Below are positions 15,387 through 24,409 of a stretch of 63,619 bases of DNA, piece by piece (the stretch's first letter is position 1; every line of letters begins with the position of its first letter). The stretch covers positions 1-63,619 of the forward strand of contig CAJTRS010000009.1 of the NCBI GenBank assembly GCA_910578805.1, given 5' to 3'. The stretch comes from an uncultured Muribaculaceae bacterium (GTDB lineage: Bacteria; Bacteroidota; Bacteroidia; Bacteroidales; Muribaculaceae). The notes under the pieces were generated by a model. It saw only the letters and a program-made list of their open reading frames with translations. It did not search any database and was not told the origin of the DNA. Both the position numbers and the translations under genes were made by a program.

Positions 15387-17380
15387 CAGTTGGCAAAATC
15401 TATCGACACACCCATCTGGAACCGGCGCGGATCCATTGGATAATGCGGCAAGGCAAAATAATTATCTCCGGTAAGTCCCTGGTTGACGTGCGACATCATA
15501 ACATAAAACCGGGCTTTTTTCAATTTCATGTTGGCATAGACATTCATAAACGGATAATTGCCTACTTTTACCTCACGTTGGTTATAGAAACTCATTGTGG
15601 CAGGCTGGAATCCCGGAGCATAATACCTGGTATAATAATTGCAATCCACACCGAATTGCACGTCAAGCACTTTGGCAACCTTGAACCGCAGAAACAGATT
15701 GCTGTAAACGGCAAATTTAGGCAACGGCAACACAGCCTCGGACGATGAAGTCTGATATGTCAGACGGTTGTTCCAGTTAAGGATACCAACCCGAAAATTC
15801 TGCTCCAACGACGCACTGAACACCTGCACGCTTCCTCCGTGCTGCTCAGGCATGCACTGTGGATTAAAGTATATGAGATTCTGCACGTTTTCAGCTCCGA
15901 TATTTATATTGGTACGGGTCTGAGGTACATTGAGCATGCCTCCGAACTTCAGCCGTCGTATCTTGCCGAAGTCGTTTTTCCACATAAAATAATTCGATAC
16001 GTAATTATTCATCAGATACGGCGCCGACTCATTGGAGAAAAGCCCGTAACCAGTCACCGAAACCGTATCGCCCAACAGACGGAAACGAGTGGAGACATTT
16101 CCCGCGGCATGTATCTCTCCGGCGGCACGTCCCACAACTCCGATCCTTGCTGTAGCCTCGTATCTGAGCAGCGAGCCCTGCTGCTTGGTTAGCTGTGCAC
16201 CAACCCACAGGAAGTTTTCTGAAGCCTTACGCGCTATCTTGGAATCAAACGGATATGGCGTGAGTATCTCGGGTCTGTCGGGTCCTGAAATGGGTATCGT
16301 GTCACCGCACTGCCTGTAACGGCGGATCTCATGAGTAAGATATGCCGAAAGTCCCGCCTTGGCATATTTGTTGAAGCCCTCGTGCAGAGCCACCCCTACG
16401 GTATTGCGCAATGACCAGTAGCTTGTAGGGTTATACGACTGTCCTGTGGTCAGATACTGACGCCCCCACATTTTGTCGGCCTCTGTCTGGGAGTCGTTGG
16501 TAAAAGCGTGGAGAGCATCATTGTAGTCAAAAGTCCATATCACCGATGTCACCGGCACAAACACCCTGTGCTCCACGGTGTCATTCGGCACTGTGTCATT
16601 GGGAGGTATCACTTCCCAGAATCCGAGTTTGTACCGATGGTTCATGTAGAATTCCTGCCCTTTCATGCGGGTGCGGGCCGAAGTGAGGTTTGTGGGTATG
16701 GCCGTACTTTCTATCGATGATTCACCACCCTGCAACACAGCCGGATCGGTTATGTACAGGTCGTCTGTGATTCCTCCGTTGTCAAGATTAAGCCCGTTGT
16801 AATGGTTAAAGAATGTCTGCAATTCATAACGGTCACCCATATACGAACTTGCAAGCCCCCACATCAGATTCTTCACAGCCTGATTAGCATAGCAACCTTT
16901 GGAATAAAGGTAGTCGATATTAGCTCCGAACTGAAGTCGCTTGCCGGCATTACCCGAGAATATGGCTTTGAGCCTGTCAGTGGCCGTTTCTTTACCTCCG
17001 GCTGTATTATAGCTCAACAGAGTCATCGGTATGCGTGTGTTATAAAACTTATGGTTACCTTGCATAGGCAACCATGCCGAGAGTGCATCGCGAAAAAAGA
17101 AGTCGCTCATGGGCTTGCGGTCGAAATATATCATATCGATACCTGCCGCACCGAGATTGCCGGTGGAGGCATATGCTATACCCTGCTGTGAAGGTATTGA
17201 CCTCTGACCGTAATTGTAAAGCGTAGTATCAATAGTGGCCGACTGGTGCATACCGAGCGGAGGCAATATCTCCCAGGCGTACGACGGTGCCACCACAGGC
17301 CCCTTGGCTTCCGTCTGTAACGCCACACCTAAAAGTGTGGCAAAAAACGATATTATAAGGTAATGGCGTATCTTGTTCAT
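15386..17380 (-). CDS. Putative outer-membrane porin (Bacteroidetes Porin_10 type)
   Basis: The protein has 664 residues. A signal peptide (about 1-25) precedes an N-terminal region with WEILPPLGMHQSATIDTTLYNY, then many amphipathic beta strands with alternating aromatic residues to the C-terminus, which ends in a short strand (MGVSIDFAN). Sequence style and length match the Bacteroidetes 'putative porin' family (PF14121) as I remember it. It heads a two-gene unit with the solute-binding-like protein, suggesting an outer-membrane/periplasm pair. A -33/-7 promoter precedes it. The substrate cannot be told from the sequence. Confidence 0.75.
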   Translation of the reverse strand: MNKIRHYLIISFFATLLGVALQTEAKGPVVAPSYAWEILPPLGMHQSATIDTTLYNYGQRSIPSQQGIAYASTGNLGAAGIDMIYFDRKPMSDFFFRDALSAWLPMQGNHKFYNTRIPMTLLSYNTAGGKETATDRLKAIFSGNAGKRLQFGANIDYLYSKGCYANQAVKNLMWGLASSYMGDRYELQTFFNHYNGLNLDNGGITDDLYITDPAVLQGGESSIESTAIPTNLTSARTRMKGQEFYMNHRYKLGFWEVIPPNDTVPNDTVEHRVFVPVTSVIWTFDYNDALHAFTNDSQTEADKMWGRQYLTTGQSYNPTSYWSLRNTVGVALHEGFNKYAKAGLSAYLTHEIRRYRQCGDTIPISGPDRPEILTPYPFDSKIARKASENFLWVGAQLTKQQGSLLRYEATARIGVVGRAAGEIHAAGNVSTRFRLLGDTVSVTGYGLFSNESAPYLMNNYVSNYFMWKNDFGKIRRLKFGGMLNVPQTRTNINIGAENVQNLIYFNPQCMPEQHGGSVQVFSASLEQNFRVGILNWNNRLTYQTSSSEAVLPLPKFAVYSNLFLRFKVAKVLDVQFGVDCNYYTRYYAPGFQPATMSFYNQREVKVGNYPFMNVYANMKLKKARFYVMMSHVNQGLTGDNYFALPHYPMDPRRFQMGVSIDFAN

Positions 17381-17387
17381 ATATCTG

Positions 17388-17417
17388 CAAAGGTACTACA
17401 TTTTTGCCGCACACCAA
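17388..17417 (-). promoter_or_regulatory. Promoter of the porin gene
   Basis: Read leftward, there is a -33 TTG (17415-17417), a 19-base spacer and a -7 TACCTTTG (17388-17395). The ATG follows 8 bases after the -7 element, so the mRNA is nearly leaderless. Confidence 0.65.
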
Positions 17418-17505
17418 GCCTGCCCAGCAGTAAAACTCCATAATCTATAAGTCCGATATCACTTCTGCCGATGGCTATATAGCATATATTTTAATTTTAC
17501 TCCTG

Positions 17506-19918
17506 TTAGAAATCTATGGTCAGACGCACATTGAACTGACGGCGTGTGAGGTAATTGGGCACTGCATACTGTATGTCATTGACATCTGTGACCCAATAAT
17601 AGCTGCTCACATTGGATATGTCAAACAGATTGAACACATCGACACCGAGCCAGATGCTTTTGAAATGCCGCAGAAATCCGCTTCGCGACTCGCCCTCCTT
17701 AAGCGGTGTCAGCAAGCCGTACATCAACCCGACGTCAAGACGTTTGTAGGCCGGTGTGCGGAAAAATCCCTGATCGCGAGTGCTGCGCGGTGCTGTTGCA
17801 GGCAGTCCGTCGGAGAATATGCCGCGCAGACTGAATTTCAACTTGGGAAACTTGGGGAAGTAATCTGTGAAGAACAGCGCCATGCTGTAACGCCTGTCAT
17901 TAGGCCGGGGCACTTTCACTCCGTTGAGCGTCTCCTGTGTCTTCATCAGCGAGAAGCTAAGCCATGAATCGCTTCCGGGCACAAACTGGCCGAACAATTT
18001 AAGATCGACACCGGTGGCAAAACCGCTCGACTCATTACGTCCGGTATATACGATCTTGAGATTGTCTATCTCATATGGTATCAAATCGCCGAGAGCTTTG
18101 TAATACACCTCCCCCGATAGTTTAAACGGTCGGTTGAAAGCCCTGAATGTGTAGTCGCTGCCAAGAACGAAGTGCACGCTGCGCTGCGATTTGATATCTT
18201 TGTTAAGCTCTATCACACGGTTGCCGGAACCGTCATCGACAGGCATTCGGAATTCTTTATAGAACGGCGACTGATAATACATACCCGAGGCGAAACGGAA
18301 AGCCCAGTTGGTATTGCGGTCGGGAATGAAGCCTACATTTACACGAGGACTTACCAAAAACTCTTTGTTGAAGCTCCAATAGCTCATTCTCACTCCATAA
18401 TTGATATTGAAATATCCGGCCGATGAACTCAGTCGCCAATTATCCTGCACGAAAGCCGCCATACGCGATGACGACAAATCATGCCTTAAGGTTATACACC
18501 ACTTTAAGATTCACGGGATCGTTGGGCAAAGAGAATCCGGCCGAATCACGCAATTCCCATTCTTTAGTCCGCTCCATAATCTTTTCATGCTTGAAAGTCA
18601 AGCCGTAACGCAACCGATGGTTCTTTATGGCGGTACCCCCTTTCAACGATACATCAAACACACTCGACTTCAACCTGTTGCGGGCATGTTCGTGATAACG
18701 CCCGACTCCGAGTTCGCCACCGATCCCCCCCGAACCGCCACCATCGGTACCGGCCTGATCGAGCCAGTACTCTCCCGATATGTCGTAAGTGACAAGCTCA
18801 TTGGTAAGAAAGCCCGATACTATCAGCGAGAGTTTGCTACGTTTATTTGGGGTGAAATCAATGGAATATGCCCCGAAAAATGTCTGGAATTTATCCTTTT
18901 CCTTACCGTCGAAATACACGGTGAACTTTTTGGCGTCCTCTGCCGTACCGAAATTGGTGGTGCGATTGGTAGGCGTAAACTTGTAGTCATTGAGCGAGAT
19001 ATTGCCGAGCACCGACATTTTCCATTTTGGCGACAACTTGAACACCAAATTGGTCTGATAGTCGAAATATGCAGGGTCATACTCCCCTTTCGTCTCCAAT
19101 GAACTGAGCAGTGAAGTATTGCGTTTGTATCTCACACCATGAAGTTGAGAAAAACGCTTGGTGCTATGGCCTATAGCCAAGCTTCCCCCCATTAGACTGA
19201 GTCCTATGGATCCTTCAAACGCCTCGGGCTGACGGTAGGTTATGTCGAGAGCCGATGACATCTTATCGGCATACTCCGCCGTGAATCCGCCTGTTGAAAA
19301 TCCGATGGCTCCCACCAGATCCGGATTGATTATCGACAGTCCCTCCTGCTGTCCGGAAGTAATAAGCAACGGCCTATAGACCTCTATACCGTTGATATAC
19401 ACACTATTTTCGTCATATGTACCTCCGCGCACCGAGTACTGCGAGGACAACTCGTTGGAAGAACTGACCCCGGCAAGAGTGGTGAGCAATGACTCAACGC
19501 TTCCACCTGTGGCATCGGCTGCCAGCCGGTAGTCATCGGACTTTATGGTCTGCATGGAACCGGTCTGTTTCTTTATGTCGGTGACCTCCACCTCACCTAT
19601 CACTTTGGCGTTCTCCCGCATGCGCATGTTGAGAGTCACATCTCCGGTAGGGTTGATAAGCGTCCGGCTCTCGTCATTGTAGCCTATGCATGTAAACACC
19701 ACCACTATCGTATCGCGGGCAGGCGATGTTATGGAGTAACCGCCGCCGAGACCCGTAGTGGCGCCGACAGCCGTACCCTTGATCTTCACCGTGGCAAACT
19801 CTATGGGCTTGTTGGCCTCGTCTATAACTTTACCGTGTATCTTTACCTGAGCATCAGAGGCCATAGCCGAAGTCACCGCCACGATTCCGAGAAATATATA
19901 TCTTAAAAATGCAGGCAT
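17506..19918 (-). pseudogene. TonB-dependent receptor, interrupted by a one-base frameshift
   Basis: Two leftward frames together make one receptor of about 800 residues. The first part (19918-18479) has a signal peptide (MPAFLRYIFLGIV...ASDAQ), a carboxypeptidase-regulatory-like domain (VKIHGKVIDEANKPIEFATV), the plug (SVRGGTYDENSVYINGIEV) and the first barrel strands. It ends VVYNLKA-stop. The second part (to 17506) resumes with barrel sequence (RMAAFVQDNWRL) and ends in a C-terminal strand (RQFNVRLTIDF). Around 18484-18491 the coding strand reads CTTAAGG. Removing one A gives YNLRHDLSSSRMAAF and a continuous frame. So this is a +1-base insertion, either a real null mutation or a sequence error. 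I chose the start at 19918 because it opens directly on the signal peptide. Confidence 0.85.
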
Positions 19919-20043
19919 CAAAGTCCGTATCTGTTGTGTATGATTATGATTTATCAATATTGTAAACGCATTTTTCACTCATTAATTATATATCTGACAA
20001 ATGAAATACCCGCATAAAACGCTTTTATATCTTAAAAAGTGAC

Positions 20044-20051
20044 TAATTTTG
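20044..20051 (+). promoter_or_regulatory. ugd: Promoter -7 element for ugd
   Basis: TAATTTTG matches TAnnTTTG, 17 bases before the ATG at 20069. A TTTT run 17 bases upstream may serve as -33. Confidence 0.45.
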
Positions 20052-20068
20052 CAGAAATTACTTTGATT

Positions 20069-21379
20069 ATGAATATAGCTATTGTCGGTACCGGTTATGT
20101 CGGGCTCGTATCCGGAGCATGCTTCGCCGAGGTGGGCATCGATGTGACATGCGTTGACGTTGATACCACTAAAATCACCAATCTTCAACAAGGTATTATA
20201 CCTATTTATGAACCCGGACTCGATGACATTGTGAAGCGCAACACCGCAGCCGGAAGGTTACACTTCACGACCGATCTGGCCGATTGCATAGATGATGTGG
20301 AGGTTGTGTTCTGCGCCGTAGGCACTCCTCCCGATGCCGACGGATCGGCTGATCTGACCTATGTGATAAATGTGGCACGTCGTTTTGGCCAACTGATAAA
20401 TAAACCAGCTATATTCGTTACAAAGAGCACCGTACCTGTAGGCACGGCCAAGAAAGTACACCGCATTATATCCGACACATTGGCAGAGCGCGGCATAGAT
20501 GTGGAATTTGAGGTAGCCTCCAATCCTGAATTTCTCAAAGAGGGCGCCGCCATAAAGGACTTCATGTCGCCCGACCGTGTGGTCATAGGCACCGAGAGTC
20601 CCCGCGCCCGCAAAGTCATGGAACGCCTCTACAGACCGTTTCTGCTCAATAACTTCCGCGTAATATTCATGGATATAGCCTCGGCCGAGATGACCAAATA
20701 TGCCTCCAACTCCATGCTCGCCACCCGCATATCGTTTATGAATGATATAGCCAACCTGTGTGAGCTCGTGGGCGCCGATGTCAACATGGTGCGCAAAGGC
20801 ATGGGGTCCGACGCCCGCATAGGCAGCAAATTCCTGTATGCCGGCTGCGGTTATGGAGGCAGTTGCTTCCCCAAAGATGTGAAAGCACTTGTGACCACCG
20901 GACGTGACCACGGATATTCCATGAAAATAATAGAAGCCGTGGAAGAGGTCAATGAAGCACAGAAGAGCGTGGTGTTCAACAAACTCCGGCTCCATCTCGG
21001 CGACCTCTCCGGCAAGCGGATCGCCCTGTGGGGACTCGCGTTCAAGCCCGAGACCGACGACATGCGCGAAGCTCCTGCTCTCACAGTAATTGCCAAGTTG
21101 CTTGAGGCCGGTGCCGAAGTTGTGGTCTATGACCCGGTAGCTATGGACGAATGCCGACGCCGTATGTCAGACAACGTTATTTATGCACGCGACATGTACC
21201 ATGCCGTTGATGATGCCGATGCCATAGCACTCATGACCGAATGGAAACAGTTCCGCCTCCCCTCGTGGCATGTGATCCGCAAAGCCATGCGCGGAAACCT
21301 CATTGTTGACGGCCGCAACATCTACGATCCGGCCGAACTCGCCGCCGAAGGTTTCCTCTACACCGGCATCGGACGCTGA
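20069..21379 (+). CDS. ugd: UDP-glucose 6-dehydrogenase
   Basis: This cytosolic enzyme oxidises UDP-glucose to UDP-glucuronate with two NAD+, supplying nucleotide sugars for surface polysaccharides. The 436 residues start MNIAIVGTGYVGLVSG, the Rossmann NAD site. The catalytic cysteine is Cys266 in GYGGSCFPKD, and the C-terminal UDP-binding domain includes LWGLAFKPETDDMREAPA. I chose ATG 20069 because the earlier in-frame ATG lies before the -7 element. It is a single-gene unit between the divergent TonB receptor and a terminator. Confidence 0.93.
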   Translation: MNIAIVGTGYVGLVSGACFAEVGIDVTCVDVDTTKITNLQQGIIPIYEPGLDDIVKRNTAAGRLHFTTDLADCIDDVEVVFCAVGTPPDADGSADLTYVINVARRFGQLINKPAIFVTKSTVPVGTAKKVHRIISDTLAERGIDVEFEVASNPEFLKEGAAIKDFMSPDRVVIGTESPRARKVMERLYRPFLLNNFRVIFMDIASAEMTKYASNSMLATRISFMNDIANLCELVGADVNMVRKGMGSDARIGSKFLYAGCGYGGSCFPKDVKALVTTGRDHGYSMKIIEAVEEVNEAQKSVVFNKLRLHLGDLSGKRIALWGLAFKPETDDMREAPALTVIAKLLEAGAEVVVYDPVAMDECRRRMSDNVIYARDMYHAVDDADAIALMTEWKQFRLPSWHVIRKAMRGNLIVDGRNIYDPAELAAEGFLYTGIGR

Positions 21380-21407
21380 TCACACATTGAACACCTGCAA
21401 TAATAAG

Positions 21408-21441
21408 AAAATCGGGACGCTCGTGCAAGCGTCCCGATTTT
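21408..21441 (+). terminator. ugd terminator
   Basis: The 14-bp stem has arms AAAATCGGGACGCT (21408-21421) and AGCGTCCCGATTTT (21428-21441) around a 6-base loop. It is immediately followed by the facing rpmH terminator. Confidence 0.9.
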
Positions 21442-21471
21442 CCCATGTACCTGTGAGTGGCTACGGAATAC

Positions 21472-21510
21472 AAAAAATCCTGCGGGGAGATGTTCACCAC
21501 AGGATTTTTT
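21472..21510 (-). terminator. rpmH terminator
   Basis: The stem AAAAAATCCTG (21472-21482) pairs with CAGGATTTTTT (21500-21510). Read leftward it ends in six T residues, 24 bases after the rpmH stop codon. Confidence 0.8.
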
Positions 21511-21533
21511 GTGTTTAGCGATGCGGCTTGTGA

Positions 21534-21689
21534 TTACTTGCCGGCTATGGAATCGCTTACAGTCAAGCGGGCACGGCCTTTGGCACGACGACGAGCCAAT
21601 ACCTTGCGTCCATCGGGTGTGGACATTCTTTCGCGGAAACCATGCTTGTTAACTCTCTTTCTGTTAGAAGGTTGGAATGTTCTTTTCAT
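21534..21689 (-). CDS. rpmH: 50S ribosomal protein L34
   Basis: The 51-residue basic protein begins MKRTFQPSNRKRVNKHGF and continues RMSTPDGRKVLARRRAKG, the diagnostic L34 sequence. It is a component of the large ribosomal subunit. Bacteroidales L34 proteins carry a short C-terminal extension such as the one here (RARLTVSDSIAGK). The gene has its own -33/-7 promoter and terminator. It is not next to rnpA, unlike the arrangement in many other bacteria. Confidence 0.97.
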   Translation of the reverse strand: MKRTFQPSNRKRVNKHGFRERMSTPDGRKVLARRRAKGRARLTVSDSIAGK

Positions 21690-21735
21690 TGCCGTATCGT
21701 ATTATTCGTTTTTTGATTATTCACAATTCGGAGTG

Positions 21736-21766
21736 CAAATTTAGCCATTTTTTTTCAAATTGCCAA
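21736..21766 (-). promoter_or_regulatory. rpmH: Promoter of rpmH
   Basis: Read leftward, there is a -33 TTG (21764-21766), exactly 20 bases, then a -7 TAAATTTG (21736-21743), about 45 bases before the ATG. This is a clean Bacteroidetes consensus promoter. Confidence 0.75.
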
Positions 21767-21824
21767 CACTCTGACTATTTTTTGTACCACAATGGCCTAA
21801 TTTCTATATATGACGAATAATTCG

Positions 21825-21832
21825 TAACTTTG
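21825..21832 (+). promoter_or_regulatory. Promoter -7 element for the ABC-F gene
   Basis: TAACTTTG matches TAnnTTTG, about 50 bases before the ATG at 21883. TTTC lies at the expected -33 distance. Confidence 0.5.
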
Positions 21833-21882
21833 CACCCTCAAAATTCAAATAACCCCAATCCCTCCAATATTAACAGTATAAC

Positions 21883-23505
21883 ATGATATCAGTTAACAAT
21901 TTAGGCATACAATTCGGTAAGCGTGTCCTGTTTCAGGACGTAAACATGAAGTTCACACCCGGCAACTGCTATGGAATAATAGGAGCCAACGGAGCCGGCA
22001 AGTCAACACTCATGCGCATACTGAGCAACCAACTCACTCCTACCCACGGATCGGTAACACAAGGCCCCGGCGAGCGTATGAGCGTGTTGGAGCAGGACCA
22101 CTTCAAATTCGATGACTGCACAGTAATAAACACCGTGCTTCAGGGACATACCGTGTTGTGGGATATAATGCAGGAAAAAGATGCCATATATGCCAAGGAG
22201 GATTTCTCCGATGCCGACGGTATCCGCGCTTCAGAACTCGAAGAGAAGTTTGCGGAACTCGAGGGGTGGAACGCCGAAAGCGATGCCGCCGCGCTTTTAA
22301 GCGGTCTCGGAATAAAAGAGGACAAGCACTATATGCTCATGAAGGACATGAGCGGTAATGAAAAGGTTCGTGTGCTTCTTGCAAAGGCCCTCTTCGGCAA
22401 TCCCGACAACCTGCTGCTCGACGAGCCCACCAACGACCTTGACCTTGAGACGGTGGCCTGGTTGGAAAATTATCTGTCAAACTTCGAGAACACTGTACTC
22501 GTAGTGTCACACGACCGACACTTCCTCGATGCCGTATCAACCCACACTCTTGACATAGATTATAACAAGGTATCGCTGTTTGCCGGCAACTACAGTTTCT
22601 GGTACGAGTCGAGCCAGCTTGCCCTGCGACAGCAACAGCAGCAAAACAAGAAAGCTGAGGAGAAGCGCAAAGAGCTGCTTGAATTCATACAGCGGTTCAG
22701 CGCCAATGTGGCCAAGTCAAAGCAGACCACCTCTCGCAAAAAGATGCTTGAGAAACTCAACGTGGAAGAGATACAGCCTTCATCGCGCCGTTATCCGGGC
22801 ATAATCTTCACCCCTCAGCGCGAACCGGGCAACAAGATTCTCGAGGTTCACGGACTGACAGCGAGCATAGATGGCGAGATTCTTTTCAATGACGTGAATT
22901 TCCAGATAGAAAAAGGTGACAAGGTGGCATTTCTCAGCCGTGATCCGCGAGCCATGACCGCCTTGTTCGAGATAATAACCGGAAACCGCAAGGCCGATGC
23001 CGGCACATACGACTGGGGACAGACCATCACCACAGCTTATCTGCCGCTTGACAACTCCGAGTTCTTCAACACCGATATGAATCTGGTTGATTGGCTGTGT
23101 CAGTTCAGCAACGACTCAAGCGAGATATACCTTAAGGGATTCCTCGGCAAGATGCTCTTTTCAGGTGAAGAGGTGCTCAAAAAAGCATCGGTACTCTCCG
23201 GCGGCGAAAAGATGCGTTGCATGATAGCACGCATGATGCTCCGTGATGCCAATACCATGGTTCTCGACTCACCCACCAACCACCTCGACCTCGAGTCCAT
23301 TCAGGCGTTCAACAACACCCTGCAAGGCTTTAAGGGCAATATCCTGATGTCGTCACATGACCACGAGTTCATACAGACCGTATGCAACCGCATAATTGAG
23401 CTTACGCCCAACGGCATCATTGACAAGATGATGGACTACGACGACTATATCTCCGACGAACGTGTACTTGCCGCCCGCGAGCGCCTTTATGATGAACAAA
23501 AATAG
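21883..23505 (+). CDS. ABC-F family ATPase with a degenerate second nucleotide-binding domain
   Basis: The protein has 540 residues with two ABC domains and no membrane segments, as in ribosome-associated ABC-F proteins (YbiT-like by organisation). The first domain is intact: Walker A GANGAGKST (34-42), signature MSGNEKVRVLLAKAL, Walker B LLLDEPTNDLDLE and the H-loop SHDRHFLD. A charged linker rich in Q and K follows (about 240-290). The second domain has an intact signature (LSGGEKMR), but its Walker A is replaced by FLSRDPRAMT (about 350-359). Its Walker B reads VLDSPTNHLDLE, with Ser463 where the catalytic glutamate is expected. I recall this substitution in other Bacteroidetes homologues. 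It probably modulates translation; a role in antibiotic protection is not implied. Confidence 0.85.
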   Translation: MISVNNLGIQFGKRVLFQDVNMKFTPGNCYGIIGANGAGKSTLMRILSNQLTPTHGSVTQGPGERMSVLEQDHFKFDDCTVINTVLQGHTVLWDIMQEKDAIYAKEDFSDADGIRASELEEKFAELEGWNAESDAAALLSGLGIKEDKHYMLMKDMSGNEKVRVLLAKALFGNPDNLLLDEPTNDLDLETVAWLENYLSNFENTVLVVSHDRHFLDAVSTHTLDIDYNKVSLFAGNYSFWYESSQLALRQQQQQNKKAEEKRKELLEFIQRFSANVAKSKQTTSRKKMLEKLNVEEIQPSSRRYPGIIFTPQREPGNKILEVHGLTASIDGEILFNDVNFQIEKGDKVAFLSRDPRAMTALFEIITGNRKADAGTYDWGQTITTAYLPLDNSEFFNTDMNLVDWLCQFSNDSSEIYLKGFLGKMLFSGEEVLKKASVLSGGEKMRCMIARMMLRDANTMVLDSPTNHLDLESIQAFNNTLQGFKGNILMSSHDHEFIQTVCNRIIELTPNGIIDKMMDYDDYISDERVLAARERLYDEQK

Positions 23506-23574
23506 ACCGAGGCGGTTTATTACTATATCCCTATGAAAAAATCCGATTCTTCCAACGACAACACTCTCTGAATT

Positions 23575-23868
23575 ATGATACAGCATGTAGTGACTTTCCA
23601 GTTTTCCGGCACTCCGGCCGAACGTAAGGCCGTAGCCGAGGAATTCCGTGCCGCTCTGCTCGCGCTTCCCGAAAAGATTGAACAGCTTAAAAGCATGGAG
23701 GTAGGCATCAATATGAACCCGGCCGAGACATGGGACTTAGTACTGACCGCTCGTGCCGACACGCTTGCCGACATCGCCGCCTATTCAGCCCACCCTGCTC
23801 ATGTGGCGGCCGTATCGATAATCGCCGGCCACAAAGCGCAGCGCGCCTGCGTGGATTACGAAGTCTGA
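23575..23868 (+). CDS. Dabb (stress-responsive alpha/beta barrel) domain protein
   Basis: The 97 residues form a single Dabb domain (dimeric ferredoxin-like barrel). It starts MIQHVVTFQF, continues with a helix of the type AERKAVAEEFRAALLAL, and ends with the strand/helix segment DIAAYSAHPAHVAAVSIIAG typical of the family. The function of bacterial Dabb proteins is mostly unknown. It begins 69 bases after the ABC-F gene in the same direction and may share its transcript. It converges on the HsdR-N gene with only 8 bases between. Confidence 0.8.
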   Translation: MIQHVVTFQFSGTPAERKAVAEEFRAALLALPEKIEQLKSMEVGINMNPAETWDLVLTARADTLADIAAYSAHPAHVAAVSIIAGHKAQRACVDYEV

Positions 23869-23876
23869 GGAAAGGC

Positions 23877-24353
23877 TCACTCTTCGCCGTCCATGGACGG
23901 TATGTCGCGCAGAAATCTGTAGCTGCCCCCGGCGTAGTCCATCTCACAGCAAAAATGCGAAAGCCCGTTACTCACCACGAGATAGCGGGCTTGCAGTATC
24001 ATATTGTATCGGGCTATCTGGTCAAATGTTTTTTGCGTAATGGCCACACCGGGAGCTTTATATTCCACTATCATAAGCGGACGCGAACAGCAGTCAAACA
24101 CCACTGTATCACACCGGCGCGATACGCCGTTGAGTTCGAGCGACACCTCATTTGCCACTCGCCCGCGCATGTAACCCTTGTCACTGATCAACATAGCCAC
24201 AAAATGCTGCCTCACCCACTCCTCGGGAGTCAGCGCCACCCAACGCGAACGTTGCAAATCGAAAATCTGCGGCCGTCCGGCAGCAGTCACTCTCACATTA
24301 AATTCTGCCGGCGGCAAATTCAATCGGGGCAATTTGGAGAAATCCACTGACAT
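23877..24353 (-). CDS. Stand-alone HsdR N-terminal-like (PD-(D/E)XK) protein
   Basis: The 158 residues resemble the HSDR_N_2 domain: LTPEEWVRQHFVAMLISDKGY, then a nuclease-like core with CDTVVFD and IVEYKAP. The Asp and Glu-x-Lys are arranged as in PD-(D/E)XK folds. No helicase or methylase genes are nearby, so it is not a type I restriction system. I recall homologues next to holA in other Bacteroidales. It is divergent from holA with 56 bases between. A DNA-processing or repair role is only inference. Confidence 0.75.
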   Translation of the reverse strand: MSVDFSKLPRLNLPPAEFNVRVTAAGRPQIFDLQRSRWVALTPEEWVRQHFVAMLISDKGYMRGRVANEVSLELNGVSRRCDTVVFDCCSRPLMIVEYKAPGVAITQKTFDQIARYNMILQARYLVVSNGLSHFCCEMDYAGGSYRFLRDIPSMDGEE

Positions 24354-24409
24354 TTGAAGCTCATTTGAATATTATTGTGTAAATTTACAAAATCTTATTC
24401 ATCTGACCT

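Noticed and set aside
18725..18731. G7 tract in the TonB-dependent receptor as the cause of its broken frame
   Set aside because: The frame is correct on both sides of this tract. The lesion lies at 18484-18491.
23533..23571. Twelve-codon frame (MKKSDSSNDNTL) just before the Dabb gene
   Set aside because: No amino-acid bias or hairpin that would suggest attenuation. It fits chance in a short gap.
23877..24353. Restriction-modification or defence system
   Set aside because: Only an HsdR-N-like domain is present, without helicase, methylase or specificity genes.
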